From Hortaea werneckii (lineage: Eukaryota; Ascomycota; Dothideomycetes; Mycosphaerellales; Teratosphaeriaceae), in assembly GCA_037044905.1 (NCBI GenBank), contig JBAOKB010000054.1, positions 310,001 to 374,000 of the forward strand: a stretch of 64,000 nt of DNA, read 5' to 3'. How positions within the stretch are numbered: position 1 is the first letter of the stretch; each line of letters starts with the position of its first letter. The notes under the pieces are model-generated. The model saw only the letters and a program-made list of their open reading frames with translations, was not told the DNA's origin and ran no database searches. Below are positions 55,301 through 64,000 of the stretch, in pieces. A program made the translations under genes and the position numbers.

Positions 55301-56246
55301 CTGCCACTGCTCTTGGGCGGCTCGGTTGCAGGCGCGGTAGTGGAGCCGAAGAGCCCTGCGCCGGCCGGCTTATCCCCGTTCGCTTGCGGCGTTTGTCCGA
55401 ACGTGAAAGGTGCACTTGGTTTGGGTGTCTCGGGCGGCTGTTGTGACTGCCCGAATGTGAAGGATGATGTACCATTCTGTTGCGATTGGGAGGGCTGGCT
55501 ACCGAAGCTGAAGCTCGGCGTGCTGTTAAAGCCATTCGCCTTTGGCTGTTCTTGGCTCTGAGTCTGCCCGAAGGTGAAGGAGGTGCTTGGTGTTGAGGAA
55601 GCGCCGTTGGTCTGGGTCTGACCAAAGCTGAACGACGTGCTTGGGTTGAATCCGTTCTGCTGCGACTGTGTATTGTTGCTTGCTCCGAAGCCGCCGAAGC
55701 TGGGCGTGCTACTTTGCTGATTACCACCAAATCCACCAAAACCGGGGGTTCCACCAGAACCGTTCTGTGAAGGTTGGGAAGCTCCGAAGTTCGGCGGAGG
55801 GGTCGTTCCGGCAGGCATACTGAAGCTGAAGCCGGACGCGGTCGGTGGTGGTTGGAAGGACTGGAATGGATTCGAAGCCTGGGGCGCGCCGATGGCTGGC
55901 GATTGTTGCCGACTTCGCGCGCCTGTTCTACCTTTGGCCGAAGCAATCCTATGATTAGGTGCGTTAGCAAGACTCGCTTGCGGTTGCTGCGCTCAGACAC
56001 CAGACAGCGCATGCACCGGCCACGCATGCGACCTCATCAACAACAAACTGCTGAAAGCCCCGCGCTGGGCTTCTTCGGGATACAGCTCAGATGTATTGGA
56101 AATAACCAAAGGACTTACTTTCTTCTTGCCAGTTGCGCGGCATTTGCCCGCTGTGGCTTGTCATCGCCGCCCATGTCTTGCTGCATGTCGCTATATTCTC
56201 CGTATCGGTCCCCACCTCCTTGGTTTTCGGCGCCTCTCTTGCTCAT
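52371..56246 (-). CDS. FG nucleoporin Nup2/Nup50 (Nup61-like) with Ran-binding domain; frameshift near 55225
   Basis: Exon 1 is 56246-56119 (MSKRGAENQGGG...), with a 170-bp intron; exon 2 is 55948-52371. Seen: a basic N-terminus ending QLARRKIASAKGR, like the importin-alpha-binding end of Nup50/Nup2, then many FSFG and FGQ repeats. A helical block (NIEQLTKLNNGLLAHLKTQDVGKDWTVIMEYYM) is followed by more repeats, with a C-terminal Ran-binding domain from about 52780 to the stop (GWVDKGKGPLYILKNQETGKTRVLLKVG). Known: Nup2/Nup50 proteins help release and recycle importin-alpha at the nuclear basket. Odd: FG coding runs in one frame to about 55235, then in the next frame (PKPSNPFASFGQQNK...) to the end. 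That is a one-base gain or two-base loss; no plausible intron fits. As written, the first frame runs on in non-FG sequence to 54829. About 1190 codons if joined. Confidence 0.88.
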
Positions 56247-56824
56247 GCTGCTTGTTTTACCGGGTCTACTCGCCCTGATAATGCGATGATGAAGGTGTTG
56301 CAGCTGCTCGCCCGCTTTGTTGTCACCGCAGAGCTAAGCAGGCGCTGAAGTCGCAATATGTACAGTCGTCGCACCCGAATCGAAGCACTGCGAAACTGCC
56401 ACGCGCGGGTGGATATTCGCAGAAGCTAATCGAAGTGGGATGCGCAATGCGAAGCTCGGATGCAGTTGGATTGGAACTTTTGTGTCTGGGATGGTCGGAG
56501 TTTAGGAGCGAGGAGATGGAGAAACTGTTTTGGATGCGCGGTCGATCCCGCTTCGCGCATCGCGACAGCTGGCACGTGACCTTCACGGCCGAGACAGGCC
56601 TCAGAATACCTCCTACCTAGGTAGCGTTTGGCTTGAATGACGACTACTTTGTTAACATGAATACGCCGTCTGCAAGAATGCATGTAGTGCGGCTTGAATT
56701 TGTTCAAGAGGAATGCGCAGTGGTGAAACATATGAGACCATTACTCGTGCGCAAAAGATGGCTCTTTATTAATTATCATACACCAGCCTATCAAACCAAT
56801 TGGGTATTTCTGCTTCCTCCGCTT
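56247..56824. other. Intergenic, 0.58 kb
   Basis: Nup2 promoter and 3' flank of the SCP2 gene. It contains a perfect 12-bp palindrome CTACCTAGGTAG at 56613-56624. No gene. Confidence 0.6.
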
Positions 56825-57383
56825 CTACAACTTAGCCTTGCTCTGAGCCTTCTCCAAAATGGGACCTAACTTGGTCGCCGCCATCATGTTGCCCTTGATC
56901 TTCAACTTGCCTTGCATGAACATGTTTTGGGCGTTGGCCTTGCCCGAGATGAGCTTTGCGAATTCTACATCGGAGAGCACCAGAGTAACTGAAGAAGATA
57001 AGGTCAGCATTTGCTGATGATGGGGCCTATCATACAAAACGCGTTCTGCGACTTGTCCTTTCCTTGCACATTGGGAAACTTACCACCTGGCTTCTTCCCC
57101 TGAGGCGCCAGACCCTTGCCAACTGTTCCAGTCTCTTTCAGGTCAATGTGCCAGCTCTCCTCCTTGCCCTGATCGTTCTTTAAAGTGAATGCGAAGATGT
57201 TGCCACCCTTCTTGATAGCATCTTGCTTCTGAGCGTCGTCCTTGAGGGCGTCGGCAATCAAATCGAACCCGGCGGACGAGGGCCACGCATCTAGAATCAT
57301 CGCGGTCAGCTAAACAGACCTCTGCGGTGCAGCCTAAGGCTGCTTTCGATCAATAACGATGCCATACCTTCCTTGAGACTCAT
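56825..57383 (-). CDS. SCP2 sterol-carrier domain protein, peroxisomal
   Basis: Exons 57383-57368 (16 bp), 57290-57084 and 56988-56825 give 128 residues, the length of a stand-alone SCP2 domain. Seen: FDLIADALKDDAQKQDAIKKGGNIFAF, then ESWHIDLKE, then the typical TLVLSDVEFAKLISGKANAQNMFMQGKLKIKGNMM, which is the lipid-binding core with its KLKIKG strand. The C-terminus is SKAKL, ending in a consensus PTS1 peroxisomal signal (AKL). Known: fungal single-domain SCP2 proteins (Pox18 type) are peroxisomal, bind lipids and are induced by fatty acids. The first exon codes only five residues and part of a sixth, so it is easy to miss in annotation. Confidence 0.92.
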
Positions 57384-58086
57384 CTTGAAAGTTGTTGCGG
57401 TGCTGTTATCAATGTGGTGTCGCAGCTACGTAAATGATGACTTTGTCGCTGGTTGCGGATCTCAGCGTGAACAGTCAATACGAGAGCAGAGAAAGGAAAA
57501 GGATCATGCCCATGCCGCGTCAATTGCTTATAATTAAAGGCTCGGCCATGCTCACATGCTCCTCCGCATGATCTCACTTGCGCCGGACCGCGGCTCTGAT
57601 GGAATCTGGGGAAGCAGAGTTTCATGTGAAGATGGCTTGGATGGCTCGTGCATGCAGTCGGCCAGCAGAATCGCGGGTCGGCCGGGGCGCCAAGTCTACC
57701 TTGTCGTTCCTGCCCAGTTTGTCACACGAACAAGGCCCCGGAACCTTGGAAGACATGGAACACGATGACAGAACGATAACAACAATGTGGACAATTGGAG
57801 CCGGCCGTGCGTGACGGGCAGATCAGTTACAGGCATCTGCAATTTCAGACCGAAGAAAAGCAGAGCTCCGGCTTCGGCACATGGTCTTGCCCGTGGAAAC
57901 AGGCGAGAGATGTCCGATGATTATGTAGCTATACCGTGCTTCGCCCTTGAGCCATATCTATCTTAAAACCACACTCAGAACTCTGGTATTGTCCGTCACA
58001 AAAGCCATCAGAACTCTCTTAGTCAGATCGGCTACTTCTTCGAGTCCCCTGTCAACTTGAATTCTTTCTTCATCACGACCGACAAC
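57384..58086. other. Divergent intergenic region, 0.7 kb
   Basis: Promoters of the SCP2 gene (minus) and the isocitrate-lyase-family gene (plus). No gene or defined site recognised. Confidence 0.55.
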
Positions 58087-59131
58087 ATGGAGCCAACTTC
58101 TGCGCCTAGGCGCTTGAGACAAATGCTTGCGGATCCATCGAAGACCGTTGTGGCTCCCGGTGTCTACGATGGAATCTCGACCAGACTTGCACTAGCGCAA
58201 GGCTTCGACTGTTTGTACATGGTGAGTTTGGGCGGTGAGACCAACAAATCTGCTTCGCAAGTTCATGAAGCATCTGAGTTTATCCACATTGCGTCTTGAA
58301 ACTCTACAGCGACCTCCGGCGTCATCGGTAGCTGACTATGACCACCAGACTGGTGCTGGAACAAGTATGTCAAGGTTGGGGATGGCTGATCTCGGCTTGA
58401 CGACTTTCGTGGACATGCTCCAGAACGCCTCCATGATCGCCTCAATCAACCCTTCAGTCCCGGTGATTGCCGACGCGGACACCGGCTATGGTGGCCCGAT
58501 CAATGTGGCGCACACCGTCAAGTCTTACGCCAGGGCAGGCGTCGCTGGTCTGCACATTGAAGACCAAGTCCAGGAGAAGCGGTGTGGCCACCTCTCTGGC
58601 AAGCTGCTTGTCAGCCGCGAAGTTTACTACAACCGCCTGCGTGCTGCTTGTAAAGCCAGAGATGAGAGCGGAAGTGGAATCGTCATTATCGCACGAACAG
58701 ACGCCAGAGCTGGTAAAGACAACGAAGGCAATGGTGGCTTTGAGGAGGCTGCGGAACGCCTTAAGGCTGCAGCTGAGATTGGCGTCGATGGGCTTTTCTT
58801 CGAAGCTATCCAAAGCGAAGATGAAGCTAAGCAAGTCATCGAGAAGCTCTCTGGCACCAAGCTACCCGTTCTACTGAATATGGTGCCGGGAGGTAGGACG
58901 CCAATCATTGCGAATTCAGAAGCGAACAAGATCGGCTTCAGGATCGTGATTTGGCCTACTATGGGCTTGGAGGCTGTTGTTCCCGCTCTACAAGGTGCGT
59001 ACGCATCGCTAAAGCAAACCGACAGGTCTCCGCCCGATCAGCAGATAGGGCCTGGTGCACTCTTCGAGACATGCGGGTTGAAGGAGTTGATGGCCTTTGA
59101 TGAGAGTGTCGGCGGCAAAGCCTATAAGTAA
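58087..59131 (+). CDS. Isocitrate lyase / PEP mutase superfamily enzyme
   Basis: Exons 58087-58221 and 58349-59131 give 305 residues; the 127-bp intron is GTGAGT...CAG. Seen: VAPGVYDGISTRLA at the start, the metal-binding DADTGYGGP at 87-95, and the family signature EDQVQEKRCGH with catalytic-type Cys in KRCGH at 122-126. RTDA, EA(I) and the LLNMVPGGRTP block near 225 follow. Known: this superfamily contains methylisocitrate lyase, dimethylmalate lyase, oxaloacetate hydrolase and carboxy-PEP mutase. The KRCGH form and size fit the small lyase/hydrolase group rather than large isocitrate lyase. The exact substrate cannot be read off. It has no peroxisomal signal of the -SKL type, ending GGKAYK. 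It is divergent from SCP2. Confidence 0.88.
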
Positions 59132-59660
59132 ACGAGTCAAATCGATTCGAGGGTACGAATTTACTGCACGCACTGTACTAGACTGTTGACACCACGCCTC
59201 AAGGACCGTAGCATCGTCACCATGGAGACCTTGTGCAGACTCATGAAACGGGCCTCAGTGCTTACGGATATCCGGCAGCTCAGAAAGCCGAAACCACATT
59301 CCTCTGCTCATTACTCATATCATCACTAGCTCCATGCACCTAATAGTACTCATCTGGTCCAATGCTGATGATCTTCACTAGCACTGACCATGGGTTCTTC
59401 AGGCCGGTTCCATCCCGCCTTCCTCATACCCAGCGTTCCGGACTATGGCCAATCTCGTCGTCATGCCTGCGTTTGATTGATTCAGTAGGACACCCTCTGC
59501 TCGCAAAAAGACGCTTATTGATGCCTTGTCATCGTGGCAATGACGTATTCCTCTGTCGGCCCTTGCACAGAAACGCTTAGCATGGCTGAACGCCAATAAT
59601 GTTGTTTTTATCCTATGCCTCTCCGTTGGCCACAACCAGAGACTAGCATCTTCCAGTAGC
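59132..59660. other. Intergenic, 0.53 kb
   Basis: 3' flank of the lyase-family gene and promoter of the coiled-coil membrane protein. No gene seen. Confidence 0.6.
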
Positions 59661-60323
59661 ATGCATAGCACACGAAGCACCTCCCAGTCTAGCCTGGCAA
59701 GCACAATCAGACAGCCATCGATTACCACCATGCTCCCAACCACGAAAATCTCCTTCTCCTCAACCCGCCCGCCGCCATCCTACCGCGAATCAGCTCGACT
59801 AGAAGCCCAACTGTCACGGGAGCAACTCCTAGAAATCCGACTGCGGGCGCTCGAACGGGAACTCCGCAGCCAACGCGATGTCCACGAAAAACACGACGCC
59901 CGCGAGCATTCGCTCGATCAACGCGAGCGCCTGATCCGCGAGAAGGAAGAAAACAACATCGAGTTATCCGTCCGCAACGAAATCGACGTCGACTACCGCA
60001 TCATGATGTTCGTCTCCGCCGCAATCTACACGGGCATCCTGATCGGAGCGACCTTCATCATCAACCAGAAACGCGGCTCGAAAGACGGGAACTGTTCTGA
60101 ACCTATCGGTCTCGGATCCTGGATCGTGCTTATCACCTGCTTCACTTTCCTCATCAACTTTAAGCTGTCCTACGGCCTGCGGTACCTGGCTAGGTGCAGC
60201 TCGCGGCATTCCTGGGCAAGGTTGGCTGCGGCGTTGTGTATCTATGCGCTTCCGCCCGCTATGTTGATCATTACGCCGCTGCTTGCCATGGCGATGCAGA
60301 CTGTCTGCGCTATAAATCAGTAA
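59661..60323 (+). CDS. Coiled-coil membrane protein with PPxY motif, 220 aa
   Basis: Single exon from ATG 59661; a second in-frame ATG at 59730 is possible. Not recognised as a named family. Seen: a Ser/Thr-rich N-terminus with PPSY at 38-41. A strongly charged coiled coil follows at about 45-100 (ARLEAQLSREQLLEIRLRALERELRSQRD). Three membrane spans follow: YRIMMFVSAAIYTGILIGATFII, SWIVLITCFTFLINF and LAAALCIYALPPAMLIITPLLAMA. The coiled coil would lie on the cytosolic side. PPxY motifs bind Rsp5-type ligases, so it might be an adaptor or a substrate of that ligase. That is inference only. Confidence 0.65.
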   Translation: MHSTRSTSQSSLASTIRQPSITTMLPTTKISFSSTRPPPSYRESARLEAQLSREQLLEIRLRALERELRSQRDVHEKHDAREHSLDQRERLIREKEENNIELSVRNEIDVDYRIMMFVSAAIYTGILIGATFIINQKRGSKDGNCSEPIGLGSWIVLITCFTFLINFKLSYGLRYLARCSSRHSWARLAAALCIYALPPAMLIITPLLAMAMQTVCAINQ

Positions 60324-60919
60324 CGGAAGCAGCTCCGGCCGCTCTGTTTCATTTTTGCGCCTGTAACGCGGGTTGGACCTGCAAAGAGTCGGAAGAAACT
60401 TTTTAAGAGGACACGGAATCTCTTAGTGCTGTTTGGTCGTTTGGTCAGAGTTTGTAATTGTTAATTTATGCTTCTGTATATATGAGTTGATACCTAATTT
60501 GGAATGCAGTTCTCAATATGACCAGTCTTGTTCCACCAGGTATCAACCTTTCAAAGGCGGGTAGCTCGCACGTGAATAGATGGATCTGACTGTGACTGCT
60601 CGAGGACATCTCATGGAGATCACCCAAGCGAGGCCCTTCCAATCTTCCATCAACGCGAGAGCCAGGAACAAAGCTAGGTGATCGTGCATTTGGCAAGCGC
60701 GGCAATCAATTCATGACTATCAAAGGGCCCAAAGGGCTTTCATTAAACGTGCTTGCCGCCGTAAAGCTCACTACAGTACAGTGATCTCGTCCGAGACTCA
60801 ATCATCCCCTTGATAGGGTCTTCCCTGGTGAATACATAGGCACGGCAGGAAGATACCACCACATCGACCCGCTCGTGCCGCACCAGGATGACCTTGAATG
60901 ACGCATTCTGCTCAAACTC
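60324..60919. other. Convergent intergenic region, 0.6 kb
   Basis: It lies between the stops of the coiled-coil membrane protein (plus) and the DUF7357-type gene (minus). No gene seen. Confidence 0.6.
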
Positions 60920-63494
60920 TTAGCCGCGATGAAGCAGTCTCGGCTCGCTCATCTCCGCCCAGGCTATCGTCTTCGTGTCCTCGTCGCCTTCATCATCGCT
61001 CAAACCCTGCATCTCGAATTTGTCGTAGACCCTGTTGCCTTCTCATCATACTCCTTCGGTCTCAGATCTCTCCTTGCCATCTTGACGTCCCATCCATCGT
61101 CATCCTTGCGCATTAGCTGCACAGTACGCATCAGCATGTTGGGCTGCCAGCCTGTAGCTGCAGAGCAAACGAGCTCTTTGTAGACGACGAAGTCGGTGTT
61201 CTTCGCGTCTGTCTCGGCAAGGAGAGGTAGGGTGGTGAAGTCTTCCGGCAGAGGCGGAAAACCATCGTCGACTTCTCCCATTGCAGCCTCGTCGCGCAGC
61301 TGTTGATCGGCGTCGTACTCATCCTCATCATCGTACTCGCCATCGAGCAACGCGCCTTCCTCCCAGTACTCGTCGTCTTCGTCGGCCCCCCATTCGTCGT
61401 CGTAGTCCAGGGCGTCGCCTCCTCCGTTCTGGTTGTACTTGTCGTAGGTCTCCATCAACTCCTCACCTGCCGTGTTGTCCCTGCTTCGCTTCTTCCGCCC
61501 TTTTCCTGGTTGAGCACCTTGCCCAGCAGCATACGCTCTTCCGTTACGCGCCTTTGATTTCTTGCGCCTCTGCTGCGGATCCCAGCGTTGGTAGAAAGGG
61601 AACGGTGGGGTTGAGAGGTTGATACCCTCCTCACAGCATTCGACCGCGTTGAGATCGATCTTCTCTCGCCAGGACTCATCGTCATCCTCAGACTCATGCC
61701 CTTGCTGATCTTCCGTCGGAGTCGTTTTGGATGCCCTTTTCGGCTCAGTGCGGGTGCCTCAAGGTCGGGAGGCGGTGCCATTCGTTGGTTGTTTCTGTCT
61801 TTCAGCTTCTTCTGCAAGGCATCTTTCTCTTGCTGCGTCTTGGGAACACGAACGCCGAGGGAGCCGAGCAGTAGGCGCTTCGAGCCGGCGACATCCAGCT
61901 TTGACCGGCGCGCCACTGATGACGGTATCATGTCGGTAACACCCAATGCCTTTTTCTTCGCTGCACCAGCCATGTTACTCTGTGCCTCGATATTTTCCGG
62001 CGTCCCGTCACCAGACATAGGCTCCCTGGGCACAAGCGAGGCAGTGGTGCTATTTTCGGAGTTTCCGTTGTTTTCAATGTCTGCGGCACGGCGCTTAAGG
62101 CCTCTATTCGCTTTATTAACAACCTCGACTCCACCGGAGGCTATCTGTGCAAGTAGCTCTTGGCGATTAACCTCCAGCTGCTTTGCCGCTAGATTGCTTT
62201 GCGTCTCGGGCCCTTCGTCTTCGTCTCCCTCTCAGCCTCCACTTGCTTCCTCTTGCTCTTCGTCCTTTATTTCCTCCCCTTCCTGGGGATTCCCCGCCCC
62301 TGGAGAGTTGTCGAGTGTCTCTGTGGAAGGATCTTTCGCCACTGCAGCTGGCGCCCCAATGACCTGGTCCGTAGACGCGGGCTCTGGCTGCGCCTGGTCC
62401 TGCACGACCTCGCCTTCTTGAATTTCGTTGTTTGCTTCCCACTCATGAAGGGTGGCTAGATTAGCATCAGATGGTACTTTACCTTCCTTCTTCAGAAAGG
62501 CAAGCTTCTTGCTGTCGCGGCGTCTCGCATTGCGGTCTTGAGTCTTAGTCTTTCCCTGCTGCGGTATGCCGACGAATTTGCCGGGCTCTTTCGATGAGCT
62601 GATCTCAGCGGAGGTATCCTTTTCGGACGATGCCTTCGAGGAATTCGGATGATGTTGTGTGTCTGAAGTTGACTGTGAGGCTTGCTGAGACCCTGGAAGG
62701 GCCATACGAGCCCCAAGTGCAGTCTTGCTTGCAGCCTGTTGACCAGGCGAGTGAGGCCCGGACTGGATTCCGTCCCAAGACTCGCTGCTGCTACTTGTCA
62801 TCGTCATCGGACGTATCGTCGGAGCTGCTGCTCGTGTCGGAGTCACTGCTCTCTTCACTCTCGCTGCCATCCTCACTGCTGCCTCACTGCTGCCTTCACT
62901 GCTGTCTTCACTTTCGGCCTCATCCAAGCTTCCCTCGCTTTCCTCTTCCTCTTCCATTTCAGCCTCGAAATCTCCATCATCCTCACTATCCTCATCCTCT
63001 TCATCTAGATCGCCGACCCTGACCAAAGCACCCGCATTCGTGTCCACCTCTTCATTGGCCTGCGGCGCCTCTTCAATCTCCAACCTCCTTCTCTTTCTCG
63101 CTGGTATCTTTACCTCGGGCCTTACCACGCCGCGAAGTAATGGACGGCCATATGGCAAGCCGTCATACAGATGCCTGCCATCTGGTGTAATCTGGTCTCT
63201 TCCGAGCAACGTCCTCGCTCTCACCTCCGCATAGCTCAGTGGCCGAATGACCACCTCATCCTCATCTCTGCACACGGCACCGATTTCGTGGTAGTGCAGT
63301 GCCTCGAAGCTCGCGACCGTGACGACGTAGTGCTCCAACCCCCAGCTCTCGGACTCTAAAGGAAAAACGTTATTTACCTGTTCAAGCAGCTGAGTGATGG
63401 TGTTTTTCTGCTGCGTATCGGAAATGGGCCAGAGTGTGGTGACAGGTGGAAGTTCGTTGCGCAGGATACGCAGACGCAGACGCATTCCAGACAT
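60920..63494 (-). CDS. DUF7357-type nuclear protein, interrupted (in-frame TGA and two frameshifts)
   Basis: ATG at 63494. Seen: the N-terminal domain (MSGMRLRLRILRNELPPVTTLWPISD, ESWGLEHYVVTVASFEALHY, DGRHLYDGLPYGRPLLRG) matches fungal DUF7357 proteins, with a ubiquitin-like/coilin-like start and a basic RKRRRLE. A long acidic, Ser-rich middle follows. The first frame meets TGA at 62234-62232, but the same frame then codes on (NLAAKQLEVNRQELLAQI...). Near 61755 the frame shifts and runs through TPPFPFYQRWDPQQRRKK, acidic repeats and MLMRTVQLMRKDDDGWDVK. Near 61038 it shifts again and ends in VYDKFEMQGLSDDEGDEDTK and a TAA at 60920. Known: the family is uncharacterised. A 54-bp segment (62242-62189) bounded by GT and AG could remove the TGA if spliced, but its donor GTGGAG is weak. 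No intron explains the two shifts. Confidence 0.8.
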
Positions 63495-63828
63495 GGCGGA
63501 ATGCGTCGATTATTGGCGCTGCTCAGCTAGATTCGCATGCCGAGGTCTTGATACCTGTAGACGGTGGGCGGCAACTTTTTGAGGAAGGTAGACGTGAGCT
63601 CCAACAGACGCGAGACGCGGGGATGATGCGGCCAACCCCGCTAGCGTGTTTGTCTGGGACTCGCCTTCTGTGTCAAAACGGCTGACCAAAAGTTCATGTG
63701 AAATTCTATGAACAGCCATCCAGCTGGAGGCCAGGATACTTTTCGATGCTCAGCCTAATAAATACGCTTTAACGCTACAGACACACCCATATGGCTTTTA
63801 GTAACATATACTACACTGCCCAGTCCGT
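63495..63828. other. Intergenic, 0.33 kb
   Basis: Promoter of the DUF7357-type gene and 3' flank of the gene entering from the right. No gene seen. Confidence 0.6.
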
Positions 63829-63999
63829 CTAACTCCGACTCTCACCCTCCTCCAGGGCCTTCTCATCCACTTCCGACAAAAGGGTCCCTACAATGTTGAT
63901 GCTCCCAGCGCCTCCCTCAGATCCAGGCGTGGCTTCAAAATCTTTCACCCTAAAGATCATCCTCCCGTCGACCTTTTTGCCCTCCGCATCTACCCAATG
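63829..63999 (-). CDS. C-terminal end of an unidentified protein, partial
   Basis: An open minus-strand frame enters from the right edge and ends at TAG 63831-63829. The visible 56 residues include HWVDAEGKKVDGRMIFRVKD and an acidic end (SEVDEKALEEGESRS). The start lies outside the window. Too short to identify. Coding is supported by an ordered hydrophobic/charged pattern and no stop in 171 bp. Confidence 0.55.
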   Translation of the reverse strand, partial: HWVDAEGKKVDGRMIFRVKDFEATPGSEGGAGSINIVGTLLSEVDEKALEEGESRS

Positions 64000-64000
64000 T

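Overview
The window looks like nuclear DNA of a filamentous ascomycete (Pezizomycotina), most likely a melanised Dothideomycete-type fungus. Genes are spaced 0.2-4 kb apart on both strands. Most have short introns (about 50-130 bp) with GTRAGT-like donors and occasional CTAAC-like branch points. The gene set is fungal: Hrd3, Nsp1, Nup2/Nup50, a TINC-like ADIP protein, a Zn2Cys6 regulator, scytalone dehydratase and an Erg6 paralogue. There are no operons, CRISPR arrays or bacterial signals, and I found no transposon, tRNA or rRNA gene. I cannot name the species.

Layout. 0-1 kb: 5' part of a TM9/EMP70 membrane protein (minus). 2.4-4.1 kb: disordered fungal protein. 5.5-6.7 kb: Erg6-like sterol methyltransferase paralogue. 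7.3-9.9 kb: mitochondrial processing peptidase beta (minus) and succinate dehydrogenase subunit 4 (plus) from one 366-bp divergent promoter. 10.2-11.2 kb: multipass membrane protein. 11.9-12.9 kb: thymine/uracil-DNA glycosylase. 13.1-14.3 kb: mitochondrial NADH-cytochrome b5 reductase. 15.7-19.1 kb: large secreted repeat protein with two PAN-like modules. 22-29.7 kb: arrestin-like PPxY protein, F-box protein and Hrd3, all tied to ubiquitin pathways. 30.4-35.4 kb: Nsp1 and the TINC-like protein, head to head. 35.8-39.7 kb: two conserved fungal proteins, one perhaps Laa2-like. 40.6-41.2 kb: scytalone dehydratase of DHN-melanin synthesis. 42.4-43.2 kb: CBM48-like protein. 43.2-47.3 kb: gene-poor. 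47.3-51.8 kb: Zn2Cys6 activator and L-rhamnonate dehydratase, divergent. 52.4-56.2 kb: Nup2/Nup50. 56.8-57.4 kb: SCP2 protein with a peroxisomal signal. 58.1-59.1 kb: isocitrate lyase/PEP-mutase family enzyme. 59.7-60.3 kb: coiled-coil membrane protein. 60.9-63.5 kb: DUF7357-type protein. 63.8-64 kb: C-terminal end of a further gene.

The genes are mostly housekeeping: mitochondria, nuclear pore, ER quality control and DNA repair. Accessory functions are the secreted repeat protein, melanin synthesis and a probable rhamnose catabolic gene beside a regulator. The oddest feature is a cluster of reading-frame lesions in three genes between 50.7 and 62.3 kb, while the left 50 kb shows none. In each case the downstream frame still codes for the expected protein, so sequence error or very recent mutation is likelier than old decay. 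Long homopolymers (43 C, 26 G, 22 T) lie in two intergenic regions. I see no convincing undescribed multi-gene system. The best functional lead is the regulator/rhamnonate-dehydratase pair.
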